From positions 1 through 26,715 of IMG/VR virus record IMGVR_UViG_3300042691_030820: a stretch of DNA of 26,715 nucleotides. One strand, 5' to 3'. This document shows positions 15,471 to 23,612 of this stretch, in pieces. The position numbers and the translations under genes were made by a program. Source of the DNA: a virus. The number at the start of each line of letters is the position of its first letter. The first letter of the stretch is position 1. Under the pieces are notes generated by a model, which worked only from the letters and a program-made list of their open reading frames with translations, was not told the DNA's origin and did not search any database.

Positions 15471-17954
15471 GTGGCACGCAGTTTTTACTTCGTTTCGAGC
15501 TATGAAAAGAGTCTTTTTAACGGCAGGTACAAGAATCCCAGTGACGAAGTAGAACAAACGTGGGAAGATGTTTTCAAACGAGTCGCTGGTGCAGTCTCGA
15601 AACATCAAGCGGTTAACGGCGTAGATAGCGATACCATCAGCGCTCTCGAAGCTGATTTTTACGATTTGATGGCATCTGGAAATGGTGTTCCAAGTTCGCC
15701 TCAGCTGTGGAACTACGGAACAACGCGTCGATTTCCTTTCAATGGGTCATCGTGCTTTACTGGGCGCATGGGTGATACGCTAGAGGACTTTAGACAGGCC
15801 GATGCTGACGCTGAAGCCGTATACGTTTCTAGCGGAGGATTCGGAGTTCTGCTTGATACGGTGCGCCCGCGTGGATGCAAGATTCACCACTGCTCTGAAG
15901 GGTCGATGGGATCAATGTGTTTTGGTGGACCCGCTCGTCGTATAGAGGGTACTACTGGGTATATCACTGGATCCGGTAGGGCTAGAGGGGCTCTGATGAA
16001 ACAAATGGGCATCAGGCATCCAGACTGCGTCGAATTTATCGTCGCTAAACGGCCACGAGCGCTTGGTTGGCTGGATGATTGGCCGGCAAACGTCAAGGCA
16101 GTGGTCAACGGTGATTACGACAGCCTGCTCAGTTTAATTCACGCGTACTCATCTACATACGTATTTATCAAGGACTGGCCTAATCGAGCTGAAGTCGAGC
16201 TTAACGTTGGCCACGACACTCTAGAAATGGCGATTAACCACGGTATCATAGCCATAGATCACTTGGGACGCGCCGTACCTCAAGTGTATGACTGGAATAC
16301 ACTGTCGTTTAGGGCTGCCAACAGAGACTGGGATTTGCCGCTACAAAATTGTAACATGTCGATTCGTATCCCTGACGAATTCATGGTCGCGGTTGAAAAC
16401 AACTCTCCATGGGTTTTGCAGTGGTTTAGTCCAATGGCGTCAAAATTGGGTAGTAACCCGTGGACTAAGACCGATCTGCAAGGTAAAGGCCTTGTCGAAA
16501 TCGAAGACGGTCGCACTGTTAAAGTGACGGCAAGCGGTTCATACGCTGAACTAGTCGATAAGCTTGAAGCTCCGAACTACAGGTACGGTGTTGTAATAAC
16601 TACGTGGGAAGGGCTCAGGGCTAACATGAGTCCGAACAAAAATCATTGGCGAGATACTGACTACGCGCGGTTTTATCGTACCGTAGTCGAGCCGGCTATC
16701 GCTAAGTTCCACGGTCCGATTATGGCTCGACAGCTGTGGAGCCTTGTCAACGAAAACGCGTGGAACCACGCCGATCCTGGCGTCGTGTTCGAATCGACGT
16801 ACGAAAGATTTCAGCCGGTAGACTCAAGTTTGTATGGGCCGCGGCTGTCTAACCCATGTTCTGAGTACGTCAACAGCGCCGGTGGAAGCTGTAATCTCAT
16901 CAGCGTCAATTTGCGCAAGATAGCCGATAGCGTAGACACATCGGATCTTTACAAAGTTGATGGTTGGATCTCTCAAGGACTGTCAACCGTCGACGACTGG
17001 AATTCTCTTGAGCAGTCGGCTGAATTTAGGCGCTATATCGCCGACGTGGGTGTGATTGCCAAACGCTGCTTGAAGTACATCAACCACGCAATGGACTACA
17101 ACATAGCTCCAGTTGAGTACATTCACGAAATGACTAGAAACCATTTCAGAACTGTCGGCGTAGGCATCATGGGGCTCGCAGAAGCCATGATGCGATTTCA
17201 CGTTATGTACGGATCTGAGTGCGGGCGGCGGTTTGCCGCGTGTACGATGTCTGAAGTCGCCACTGCGTGCTGGGAAGAGTCGTTCAGCATGGCTAAGGCC
17301 GGTTGGGTCAAGCCGATCGGCTGGGAACAGAAGCGCATGGAGCGCATTTTTGGTGAGCGCCATAGCTTTGCCACCGACATGGGCATTGGGCAGCGCCAAG
17401 TGTCTAAATGGAAATCTATTCTAGACCGCGTGATGAAAGGCGAGTACGCGACTAATACGTGCGTGACTAGTGTCGCACCAACTGGAACGATTTCAATGAT
17501 TGCCGGGTGGGTAATGACGCGCGCGGCTAGCAACGGAACTATTGAGCATAGAAGCGTTACCAGCGGAATCGAGCCGCCGTTTTCGTGGGGCGTCAAACGC
17601 CAGGATAACTCCGGTGAAGACGCTACGTACCATGATCTGTGGTGGACTAAAGAGCACCATGGTCGACCCTGGATGGTGACGGCTATGGGAGGCGTTACGC
17701 TGGAGGGTCATGTCACCGCTCAGGCAGCCGTATGCGCGTTTACGTGCATGAGTGTGTCTAAGACGATAAACGTCCCTGAGCATGCCACTGTGGACGACGT
17801 CAAGAAGGGCTACGAATTGGCGTGGCGTCTCGGCATCCCAGGAACGAGTCTCTACCGCGATAACAGCAAGCCTATGCAAGTACTTAGCGCGCTCGAGTGC
17901 CCAAGCGGTGAGTGCGCCATCGACAAAAACGCCGACATTACGGCCGTTCCGTAA
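15471..17954 (+). CDS. nrdJ: Class II (adenosylcobalamin-dependent) ribonucleotide reductase
   Basis: GTG start at 15471 with GGAGG 6 nt upstream; 827 residues. It reduces ribonucleotides to deoxyribonucleotides using a thiyl radical made from adenosylcobalamin, with no separate radical subunit. Visible landmarks are SSPQLWN (75-81), C95 in NGSSCF (first redox cysteine), NPCSE at 461-465 (N461, thiyl C463, E465), C474 in SCNLISVNL (redox partner) and PTGTIS at 670-675. VSKTINVP (762-769) and the C-terminal shuttle pair C810/C815 in CPSGEC complete the set. All catalytic residues are present. No nrdB-like or activase gene lies nearby, as expected for class II. An N-terminal ATP cone is not evident. 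The combination with ThyX indicates a phage that makes its own DNA precursors in a host that has or imports cobalamin. Confidence 0.93.
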   Translation: MARSFYFVSSYEKSLFNGRYKNPSDEVEQTWEDVFKRVAGAVSKHQAVNGVDSDTISALEADFYDLMASGNGVPSSPQLWNYGTTRRFPFNGSSCFTGRMGDTLEDFRQADADAEAVYVSSGGFGVLLDTVRPRGCKIHHCSEGSMGSMCFGGPARRIEGTTGYITGSGRARGALMKQMGIRHPDCVEFIVAKRPRALGWLDDWPANVKAVVNGDYDSLLSLIHAYSSTYVFIKDWPNRAEVELNVGHDTLEMAINHGIIAIDHLGRAVPQVYDWNTLSFRAANRDWDLPLQNCNMSIRIPDEFMVAVENNSPWVLQWFSPMASKLGSNPWTKTDLQGKGLVEIEDGRTVKVTASGSYAELVDKLEAPNYRYGVVITTWEGLRANMSPNKNHWRDTDYARFYRTVVEPAIAKFHGPIMARQLWSLVNENAWNHADPGVVFESTYERFQPVDSSLYGPRLSNPCSEYVNSAGGSCNLISVNLRKIADSVDTSDLYKVDGWISQGLSTVDDWNSLEQSAEFRRYIADVGVIAKRCLKYINHAMDYNIAPVEYIHEMTRNHFRTVGVGIMGLAEAMMRFHVMYGSECGRRFAACTMSEVATACWEESFSMAKAGWVKPIGWEQKRMERIFGERHSFATDMGIGQRQVSKWKSILDRVMKGEYATNTCVTSVAPTGTISMIAGWVMTRAASNGTIEHRSVTSGIEPPFSWGVKRQDNSGEDATYHDLWWTKEHHGRPWMVTAMGGVTLEGHVTAQAAVCAFTCMSVSKTINVPEHATVDDVKKGYELAWRLGIPGTSLYRDNSKPMQVLSALECPSGECAIDKNADITAVP

Positions 17955-17966
17955 AAGGAGAGCGCC

Positions 17967-18626
17967 ATGACATTCGTATTTCCAGGTCGAGCTAAGTTGG
18001 TGGAAGTCCCTAGCATGCTCAAATTTGGGCTGCGTACTGATCAAGCTAGAGTTCAGGAAGACGTTCTACAGCCGTTGATTCAGGCCCATAACGCCGTGCA
18101 TCAACTAGGCGGTAAGTTTATTCTGAATCAACTGTTCAGAACGCGTAAAGATCAAGAGTACTTTTACGCTAAATACAAATCTGGCAGCGGAGCGCCAGCT
18201 CAGCGTCCAGGGTACTCTGTGCATGAATCCGGAAGAGCAATGGACGTGTCTACGTCGCAACTCAACTTTCCGGTTCCTGCAGACAAACAGATCGACGTTC
18301 TATGGGACGCGGTCAGGCAGTTCGGGTGGCGACCCGTTATCGATCGAGCCGACGAGACTCGCGTAGAACGCTGGCATTTTGACTACTGGGGGCCGTGGGA
18401 CGCTCTTAGGGCAGAGTACGGCTATAACCAAGCGGCTAGAGCGGCGGTCTTGGACGTCACAGGCGGCCAAGGCCCTGAAGAAGCGGCTCAAGCCATACAA
18501 GCTCAGTTGTGGCGTCGCGGATTTCCGTGCGGAGCTATCGATGGCGTGCTTGGCGATAAAACCAAGCGCGCTCTTGTCGCTGCTGGATTTAGCGCGGATC
18601 TAACTGATCCGACTAAACTGTACTAG
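17967..18626 (+). CDS. Endolysin: M15/VanY-type peptidase with peptidoglycan-binding domain
   Basis: ATG at 17967 with AAGGAG at 17956-17961; 219 residues. Residues ~25-145 are a D-Ala-D-Ala carboxypeptidase/L-Ala-D-Glu endopeptidase fold. LFRTRKDQEYFYAKY (56-70) leads to the zinc motif SVHESGRAMD (84-93; ligands H86 and D93) and then ERWHF (134-138; E134 catalytic, H137 third ligand). Residues ~172-208 are a PG_binding_1 domain (AIQAQLWRRGFPCGAIDGVL, GDKTKRAL). There is no signal peptide or membrane anchor, so a holin is needed for export. It cleaves peptide bridges of the cell wall at the end of infection. It is the last gene of the plus block, and its stop overlaps the stop of the convergent gene. 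Confidence 0.9.
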   Translation: MTFVFPGRAKLVEVPSMLKFGLRTDQARVQEDVLQPLIQAHNAVHQLGGKFILNQLFRTRKDQEYFYAKYKSGSGAPAQRPGYSVHESGRAMDVSTSQLNFPVPADKQIDVLWDAVRQFGWRPVIDRADETRVERWHFDYWGPWDALRAEYGYNQAARAAVLDVTGGQGPEEAAQAIQAQLWRRGFPCGAIDGVLGDKTKRALVAAGFSADLTDPTKLY

Positions 18627-18883
18627 ACTTCTCCAGCTTCGTACAGAGAGTCGTAGACTTCCTGTACCAAGGTTCCGACCAGTAGTCTAATGACAACATC
18701 GCTGGCGGCCTCTGCTATAGGCGCCAGCGGCCCTCTGAACGACACTTCGCGATCGAGCCAATCGACCACAGCGGCGACGACGAGGCTATGCTTCTCTTCG
18801 CCGCTTTTGTTTTCACCAGACGCCCACAAAACCTTGTCAGCGACAAAATCTCTGATATCAGATACGTTCAGTTTCGTTCTCAC
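18623..18883 (-). CDS. Small protein of unknown function between holin and endolysin
   Basis: 86 residues. GTG start with a good GGAGGTG about 5 nt upstream on the minus strand. The first half is charged (DIRDFVADKVLWASGENKSG). The second half has a moderately hydrophobic amphipathic stretch (PLAPIAEAASDVVIRLLVGT) that is too polar for a confident membrane helix. It is the last gene of the minus block, 19 nt after the putative holin, and its TAG overlaps the endolysin TAG by two bases. The place suggests a lysis accessory (regulator of holin or spanin-like), but it lacks a signal peptide or lipobox, so the function is unknown. Confidence 0.7.
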   Translation of the reverse strand: MRTKLNVSDIRDFVADKVLWASGENKSGEEKHSLVVAAVVDWLDREVSFRGPLAPIAEAASDVVIRLLVGTLVQEVYDSLYEAGEV

Positions 18884-18902
18884 TGGACACCTCCAATCGT
18901 GG

Positions 18903-19217
18903 TTAAGAATCAGTTTTGTTAACGCGTCTACCGGCCCACGCTTTGATGGCCGGCGATATAGCTGAATACGCAGATCCAGAGATTAGTCCGGCGACGACAC
19001 CGAGTGCCCATGGGTCGGCTGCTCCGCCTTCTGGGATTATACCAGTTCCGAGTGCAGCGCCCAATGGTATTGGGGCCAACGCCAGCACCGTCTTGGATAA
19101 TACGCCGCTGCCGGTGTACTTGAACGCGCGCTTAAACGCTTCAGTAACACCGCCTACGCAAAACGCAACAATCATGACTTGCGGAACCATGAGCTGCTCG
19201 AACAGCTGATCGACCAC
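18903..19217 (-). CDS. Putative holin (small membrane protein with three predicted helices)
   Basis: 104 residues; GTG start preceded by AAGGGGGG. Three hydrophobic segments are visible: residues ~11-28 (VPQVMIVAFCVGGVTEAF), ~39-60 (VLSKTVLALAPIPLGAALG) and ~69-90 (PWALGVVAGLISGSAYSAIS). A short polar N-terminus and a basic tail (AGRRVNK) follow the inside-positive rule. Three helices, small size and nearness to an endolysin fit a class I holin, which forms lesions that let endolysin reach the wall. No family can be named from the sequence. Unusually, the endolysin is on the other strand. An unrelated small membrane protein is the main alternative. Confidence 0.6.
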   Translation of the reverse strand: MVDQLFEQLMVPQVMIVAFCVGGVTEAFKRAFKYTGSGVLSKTVLALAPIPLGAALGTGIIPEGGAADPWALGVVAGLISGSAYSAISPAIKAWAGRRVNKTDS

Positions 19218-19375
19218 TAGACCCCCCTTAACTAACTAGCTTAGGTGGTAAAAATATATGAATTGCGCTGGGCTAACTGCCACTATAGACCCATCGACAC
19301 ACCCACCTAGGGGTATGGCACAGGTATAGCTATTCGATGGCCTATAGTGGCAGCTAGAATACACGTTACTGGCCT
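19218..19375 (-). promoter_or_regulatory. 158-bp spacer with long inverted repeat upstream of the putative holin gene
   Basis: Arms 19273-19297 and 19334-19357 match at 22 base pairs, with one mismatch near the outer end and one mismatch plus a 1-nt bulge inside. Both arms contain CTGCCACTATAG as a perfect 12-bp match. The loop is 36 nt (19298-19333). On the minus strand it lies between the gpD-like stop and the holin start. There is no U-run directly after the stem, so it is not a standard intrinsic terminator. It may be a promoter/operator pair controlling lysis genes or a transcript-processing hairpin. TATAGT occurs in both arms. Confidence 0.5.
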
Positions 19376-20548
19376 TTAAGTAGGCGTAACGACTGGTTCC
19401 TCGACGACGCGCACTGACCGCATCGACACTGTCCAGCCATTAACACTAAAGTTGTGATCGACTACGATAGGCAGCCACGTACCTCTATCGACTGTAGCCA
19501 TGTTTCCGTCAAGTTCGAATGACGTGTACGGTACTAGATCTATCACGCCGTCTACAACAACATCAGCCCAACGACTTAGTTTTTCACGCAACTCAAACCA
19601 TCTGCGCACGAGGTCAATGGCGCTAGTTTCATCTAGAAATCGACCAGACGCTAGAACATCAGTTCGTTCTTTTTTGTCTTGACCTCTATGCTCGACAACG
19701 GCTAGCATCAAACCTTGAGTTGTAGAATCTTTCGGTAGTTCCTCTATAGACGGCGCCCCTTCATACGTAATCTTAGGGTCGCCACCAAACTCATCGGCTT
19801 GATACTCTACCTGTACGAATTCTTTCTTGACAGGATCGAATGATATGACGGCTACGGTGGTTGGGTTTGGACCGCCATCCCGATTCATGCTTAGCGAGTG
19901 CAACCGTCTAAAGTCGCTGCCAGATTTAAGCGGCGTACCTCTGGAGAACTTCAATTCTCCAATGGTAGGCTCCGGCATTACCAACGTGTTATCTGGCATC
20001 AATCTCGGCGCGCCTAGTTTTGCTTCACGAGCGATCAACTTGAGAAATTCTAGATCGCTAGTGCCATTTTCTTTAAGACGCTCCTTTGGGTTAGTCAACG
20101 AAGCACTGACACCGTTTTTCCACCCGTACTCGCCGCAAATTTCGGTAATGATTGCAGCGTCATCGCCGCTATCAAAGGTGCGCGGATTTCTATTACGCGC
20201 AGCTCTAGCCAAATCTGACACGGCTCTAACTATCATCGTTTCGCCGCTGTCATCTTCGCCGTAATTAACAGTAGTAGATACAACCTCAAATCCTTGCATG
20301 AATTCAAGGACGCCATTGTATCCGACATGAAACTTGAAATACGAACCGATTTGCCACACCGGCATATCGCTGCGCCACGGTCCATCTACGGTCTGAGCCG
20401 GTAGAGTCATCGTGAATTCGTCAGCGGCGCCTAGCTGCAATTTTATGTTGATGCTCTCGAATCCAGAAATGTCTACTTCGTCACCGCCGGCCGTGGTGAT
20501 CTGAACCTGTGGAGCGAGTTCATCGACAGGATCTACAAACGTAGCCAT
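19376..20548 (-). CDS. Late control gene D-like tail hub protein (gp27-type)
   Basis: 390 residues; ATG overlaps the upstream stop in TAATG. The opening (QVQITTAGGDEVDISGFESI... LQLGAADEFTMTLPA) is the first tube-like beta barrel of P2 gpD-type hub proteins. The middle contains NGTSDLEFLKLIAREAKLG (residues ~161-179), the 'D--FL--LA---G' signature of the family, followed by DNTLVMPEP. The C-terminus (TWLPIVVDHNFSVNGWTVSM) is typical of the last barrel. The protein forms the trimeric hub that joins tail tube to spike. Order tape measure, LysM protein, gpD matches many myoviruses; the spike and wedge genes that usually follow are on the opposite strand at the window start. Confidence 0.82.
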   Translation of the reverse strand: MATFVDPVDELAPQVQITTAGGDEVDISGFESINIKLQLGAADEFTMTLPAQTVDGPWRSDMPVWQIGSYFKFHVGYNGVLEFMQGFEVVSTTVNYGEDDSGETMIVRAVSDLARAARNRNPRTFDSGDDAAIITEICGEYGWKNGVSASLTNPKERLKENGTSDLEFLKLIAREAKLGAPRLMPDNTLVMPEPTIGELKFSRGTPLKSGSDFRRLHSLSMNRDGGPNPTTVAVISFDPVKKEFVQVEYQADEFGGDPKITYEGAPSIEELPKDSTTQGLMLAVVEHRGQDKKERTDVLASGRFLDETSAIDLVRRWFELREKLSRWADVVVDGVIDLVPYTSFELDGNMATVDRGTWLPIVVDHNFSVNGWTVSMRSVRVVEEPVVTPT

Positions 20549-21252
20549 TACAGACCTTCAATCGAATCGTCTAGATAAGGCGCGATCAACGGAGTCTTGG
20601 GAACAAGTCCGCTTTTCTTACGAGGAATCTCGATTTTACCTTCGTTTTTGACGCCTTGATTGTACACGGCCAGCATTTGACCGTACCGCGCATCACCATA
20701 CTGAAGTAGCGCCAAATCCTCGAATCTGGTTTCTTCAGTCTTTGTAACGTAATTAGTGGTAAGCGATATTTCAGTACTTTCTTTTGGGACCCTGGTAATG
20801 GTAATTCTTACCGGCCCTATTTGACGAACAATTCTAGACCTGATTTGATTGTTACCACCCCAGTATTCAAACGGAGCTTCTGGTATCTCCGTTATGAAAC
20901 CCTCTACGATCATAGGCCCATGGGTAAAGAGAACCATAGGTGGGCGACCGAGCGACGAGTCAAAAGCCGCCAGTTCGTTTAGGCGCTCCCACGCCGCCAA
21001 TGGATAAGCGTCTAGAATTGTAGTCGCGATGCCAATGAACTCAAAAGACACCGTGCTCAAGTCTTGACCGACAAACTTGAGCCACGCCATGGCACCCAAA
21101 ATACCGGGTTTGCGCTGCCACATTGGCGCACCCTTACTTTCCATTATCTTAGGATCGTACTGACCAGTAACGGGAAGGCTAAGCGGGTTATCGGCGTTAA
21201 CTAGAACCCATGTCGGTCCAGGCGGAAACGTGGTAGGCGTCGGTAGTCCCAT
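20548..21252 (-). CDS. LysM-type baseplate hub protein (gp53/gpX-like)
   Basis: 234 residues; start and stop are both shared in TAATG overlaps with its neighbours, so the tape measure, this gene and the gpD-like gene are translationally coupled. Residues ~44-155 form a beta-rich domain (LAAWERLNELAAFDSSLGRP, then MVLFTHGPMIVEGFITEIP) like the 'rw--L--l---~--g-~~~l~f--g~' layer of LysM-associated phage tail proteins. Residues ~168-210 are LysM-like (YVTKTEETRFEDLALLQYGD then LAVYNQ). In contractile tails this protein seals the tube-hub junction, between tape measure and gpD-like hub. The sub-family is inferred from order and the LysM motif. Confidence 0.7.
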   Translation of the reverse strand: MGLPTPTTFPPGPTWVLVNADNPLSLPVTGQYDPKIMESKGAPMWQRKPGILGAMAWLKFVGQDLSTVSFEFIGIATTILDAYPLAAWERLNELAAFDSSLGRPPMVLFTHGPMIVEGFITEIPEAPFEYWGGNNQIRSRIVRQIGPVRITITRVPKESTEISLTTNYVTKTEETRFEDLALLQYGDARYGQMLAVYNQGVKNEGKIEIPRKKSGLVPKTPLIAPYLDDSIEGL

Positions 21253-23600
21253 TAGCTTCTCCCGGCAACTTCTGCCATGTCAACGGTTCTAATACGCGTT
21301 CCGCCTTCCATGACAAACCCCATTTCTTCTGGAGTTACTGGATCGCCACCTCTACCTGAATTTCGCGCGCGCACTTCTGTTTTCGCCAAAGTATCGGCAA
21401 CCTTCTCGCCGTCTATATTCAACTGCACAGGCGTCGTAATAGTAGACGCCATGTTCACGTTCATCTCGCTATTGAAACGTTCGGTAGTAGCTAGAAATCC
21501 TTCACGAATTGTTTCTGCTGATTTCCTGGCTTTATCTGCGCCTTCACCTATCTTTGACGCCAGCAGCGAACTGAACGGCTGAATCTGCGCCGCGAAACCA
21601 TCCATAGTATCGGCAATCATTTTCATGAGTTCAACGAGTATAGCCCTGAACGGTATCGTTATCATGTCGAACATACCTGTCATGATAACTTTCAAACTGG
21701 CTACGGCCGACCCGGTACCGGTTATAAGCGCGACAAATGCCCTAGCCATTCGCATAATGTCACTAACTACGTGCTTAAACCACGGCCGCATGTACTCTAA
21801 CAAGCCAGCAAGCTTTGTAAGAACAGTGAACGCTATCTCAGCGCCCGCTCCAATCGCCGTTGCCAGTATATCGCCAACTTTGGCGCCTATCGTGGCAAAC
21901 TGCTCAAATGCAAAAATCACGCCACCGGCCGCGAATAGCGAGAAAAATTCGTTAAGCGGCCTTTTAAGCACTTCGAGAGCAAAGCTTATTTTTTGAAACG
22001 CTACGCTAAGCGCCGGACCTACACGCTCTATGATTGGCGTAAAGAACGACTTGAGAATTTGAAACCCGATAGCTATGAGAGATTTGATCATTTTGCCGAT
22101 GCGGCCAAAGGTCTCGGTTATACCTTCTCCTTTCTTTCTGAATAGCATGAACGCTACTGTTCCTGCCGCTACGCCTATAGCAATTGGAGCCAAAATTCCG
22201 GCTACGACTGATAGCCCGGTAATAAGCGTTGGTACAGTAAACTCAGCCAACGGGGCCAAAAACATGGCAAGAGTAGCGATGGTAGTTACAACTGTAGCTA
22301 TAGCCGGCGCGACTATTCCTAGAACTGTTGACATGCCGACAAACGCGGCTGCAGACCCGAAAAACACAGACTGCGCCGTCGACCCCATATTTCTGAACAT
22401 GTTAATTATTGGCTTGCCGATACTTATGGCTGTATCTTTAAGCCAAACCAAAGCGTTAATGGCGTCGTTAACGTAATTGGCCATATTTACGATAATCGGC
22501 TCCATTCCGTCTAGTTTCTCTAGCCCGACGCCGGTTGTGACAGCTCTCAGCGCCGATCCAAACTGATCGATTAGAGGCGTTATGGCGCCTAGCATGTCTT
22601 TTATGTCTAGCTTGTTCAGCATGGCAGACCCGGCCGCTTCCATAGACATTTCTACAACGTCTTGAAGCGTTGATATACGGCCGAACATAGTCTCGCCAAG
22701 AGCCGCAACCAGGTCTCTTCCTCCAGTTTTCGCTTGTAGCTGCTTCTCGATTTCTGCCATTACGGCAGCCGTATACTCTTTTCCGCCGGCCTGACCGGCA
22801 TTCTTAAACATGTCAGCTCGTAGGATTAGTCCATACGAACTTTTCAAACTGTCGAACTCGCCTACAGCGCCGCTAACCATAGCCTCAGCGACGCCTTCAA
22901 CACTGCTACCAGGCTTCAACGCAGCGATCTGTGACGCCAATTTGAACAGGCGTTCGTTCTCGTCGATGTTTTTTCCGGTTATCGTTAGAAGACGTTTTGA
23001 ACCTTCAACTATATCGCTTCTAGTGAACGGCGTTTTTGCAGAATAGTCAGTTATTCTGCCAAGCAGTTTCTCACTCTCAGCGGCGCTACCGAGAAGCGAA
23101 TCGAATGTAACTCGCGCGTTTTCTGCGTTTCCGGCTAACGTCAGTGACTCTTTTACGATATTACCGCCGAATATATTACTACCACCTCCTAGCGATTGAA
23201 GTCCTAGCATCATGACACTGGATGCAGCTAGGAAAGAAGACTGAGTCTCTTTAACAGCTCCAGTCAACTGCTTTACTTGCTTTACTGCACTACGAGTGTT
23301 TACTCGCACGGTCTTCTGCTTACCGAAGATATCACGGTACAGCAGTCGCCCTTCTTTTATAGCGTTGGTGACCGACCGCATCGACGTGCTAGCAAGCGCC
23401 ATGTTTCGCTGAAATTCAGATGGCGCTCGCTTCTCTTTCATCAGCTGCAACATTTGCGTTACGGAAACGTTACTGCTGTTAGCAGAGCTTTTGAGAATTT
23501 TCATCTCTTCAGATGTCTGCTTCATTTGAGCGCGAAATCTAGCAACGCCGACAGTAGCATCCTTGGTTCCGAAGATGAATTTGCCGATTATGCTAAACAT
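21252..23600 (-). CDS. Tail tape measure protein
   Basis: 782 residues; ATG at 23600 with GAGGCG upstream. The N-terminal ~130 residues are charged and helical, followed by SAKTPFTRSDIVEGSKRLL (187-205), the characteristic 'tPF---~l--a---L' phrase of tape measure proteins. Residues ~412-487 are strongly hydrophobic and Ala/Gly/Val-rich with several potential membrane segments, as expected for a protein that helps DNA cross the inner membrane. The rest is helical and amphipathic. It sets tail length: at roughly 0.15 nm per residue the tail would be near 115 nm, which is inference. It is directly downstream of the frameshifted assembly chaperone, the invariant phage order. Confidence 0.92.
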   Translation of the reverse strand: MFSIIGKFIFGTKDATVGVARFRAQMKQTSEEMKILKSSANSSNVSVTQMLQLMKEKRAPSEFQRNMALASTSMRSVTNAIKEGRLLYRDIFGKQKTVRVNTRSAVKQVKQLTGAVKETQSSFLAASSVMMLGLQSLGGGSNIFGGNIVKESLTLAGNAENARVTFDSLLGSAAESEKLLGRITDYSAKTPFTRSDIVEGSKRLLTITGKNIDENERLFKLASQIAALKPGSSVEGVAEAMVSGAVGEFDSLKSSYGLILRADMFKNAGQAGGKEYTAAVMAEIEKQLQAKTGGRDLVAALGETMFGRISTLQDVVEMSMEAAGSAMLNKLDIKDMLGAITPLIDQFGSALRAVTTGVGLEKLDGMEPIIVNMANYVNDAINALVWLKDTAISIGKPIINMFRNMGSTAQSVFFGSAAAFVGMSTVLGIVAPAIATVVTTIATLAMFLAPLAEFTVPTLITGLSVVAGILAPIAIGVAAGTVAFMLFRKKGEGITETFGRIGKMIKSLIAIGFQILKSFFTPIIERVGPALSVAFQKISFALEVLKRPLNEFFSLFAAGGVIFAFEQFATIGAKVGDILATAIGAGAEIAFTVLTKLAGLLEYMRPWFKHVVSDIMRMARAFVALITGTGSAVASLKVIMTGMFDMITIPFRAILVELMKMIADTMDGFAAQIQPFSSLLASKIGEGADKARKSAETIREGFLATTERFNSEMNVNMASTITTPVQLNIDGEKVADTLAKTEVRARNSGRGGDPVTPEEMGFVMEGGTRIRTVDMAEVAGRS

Positions 23601-23612
23601 CGCGGGCTCGCC

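Noticed and set aside
18701-18727. Hairpin as bidirectional terminator for the converging operons
   Set aside because: The stem (GCTGGC...GCCAGC with a bulge) lies within the minus-strand gene and neither side is followed by a U-run.
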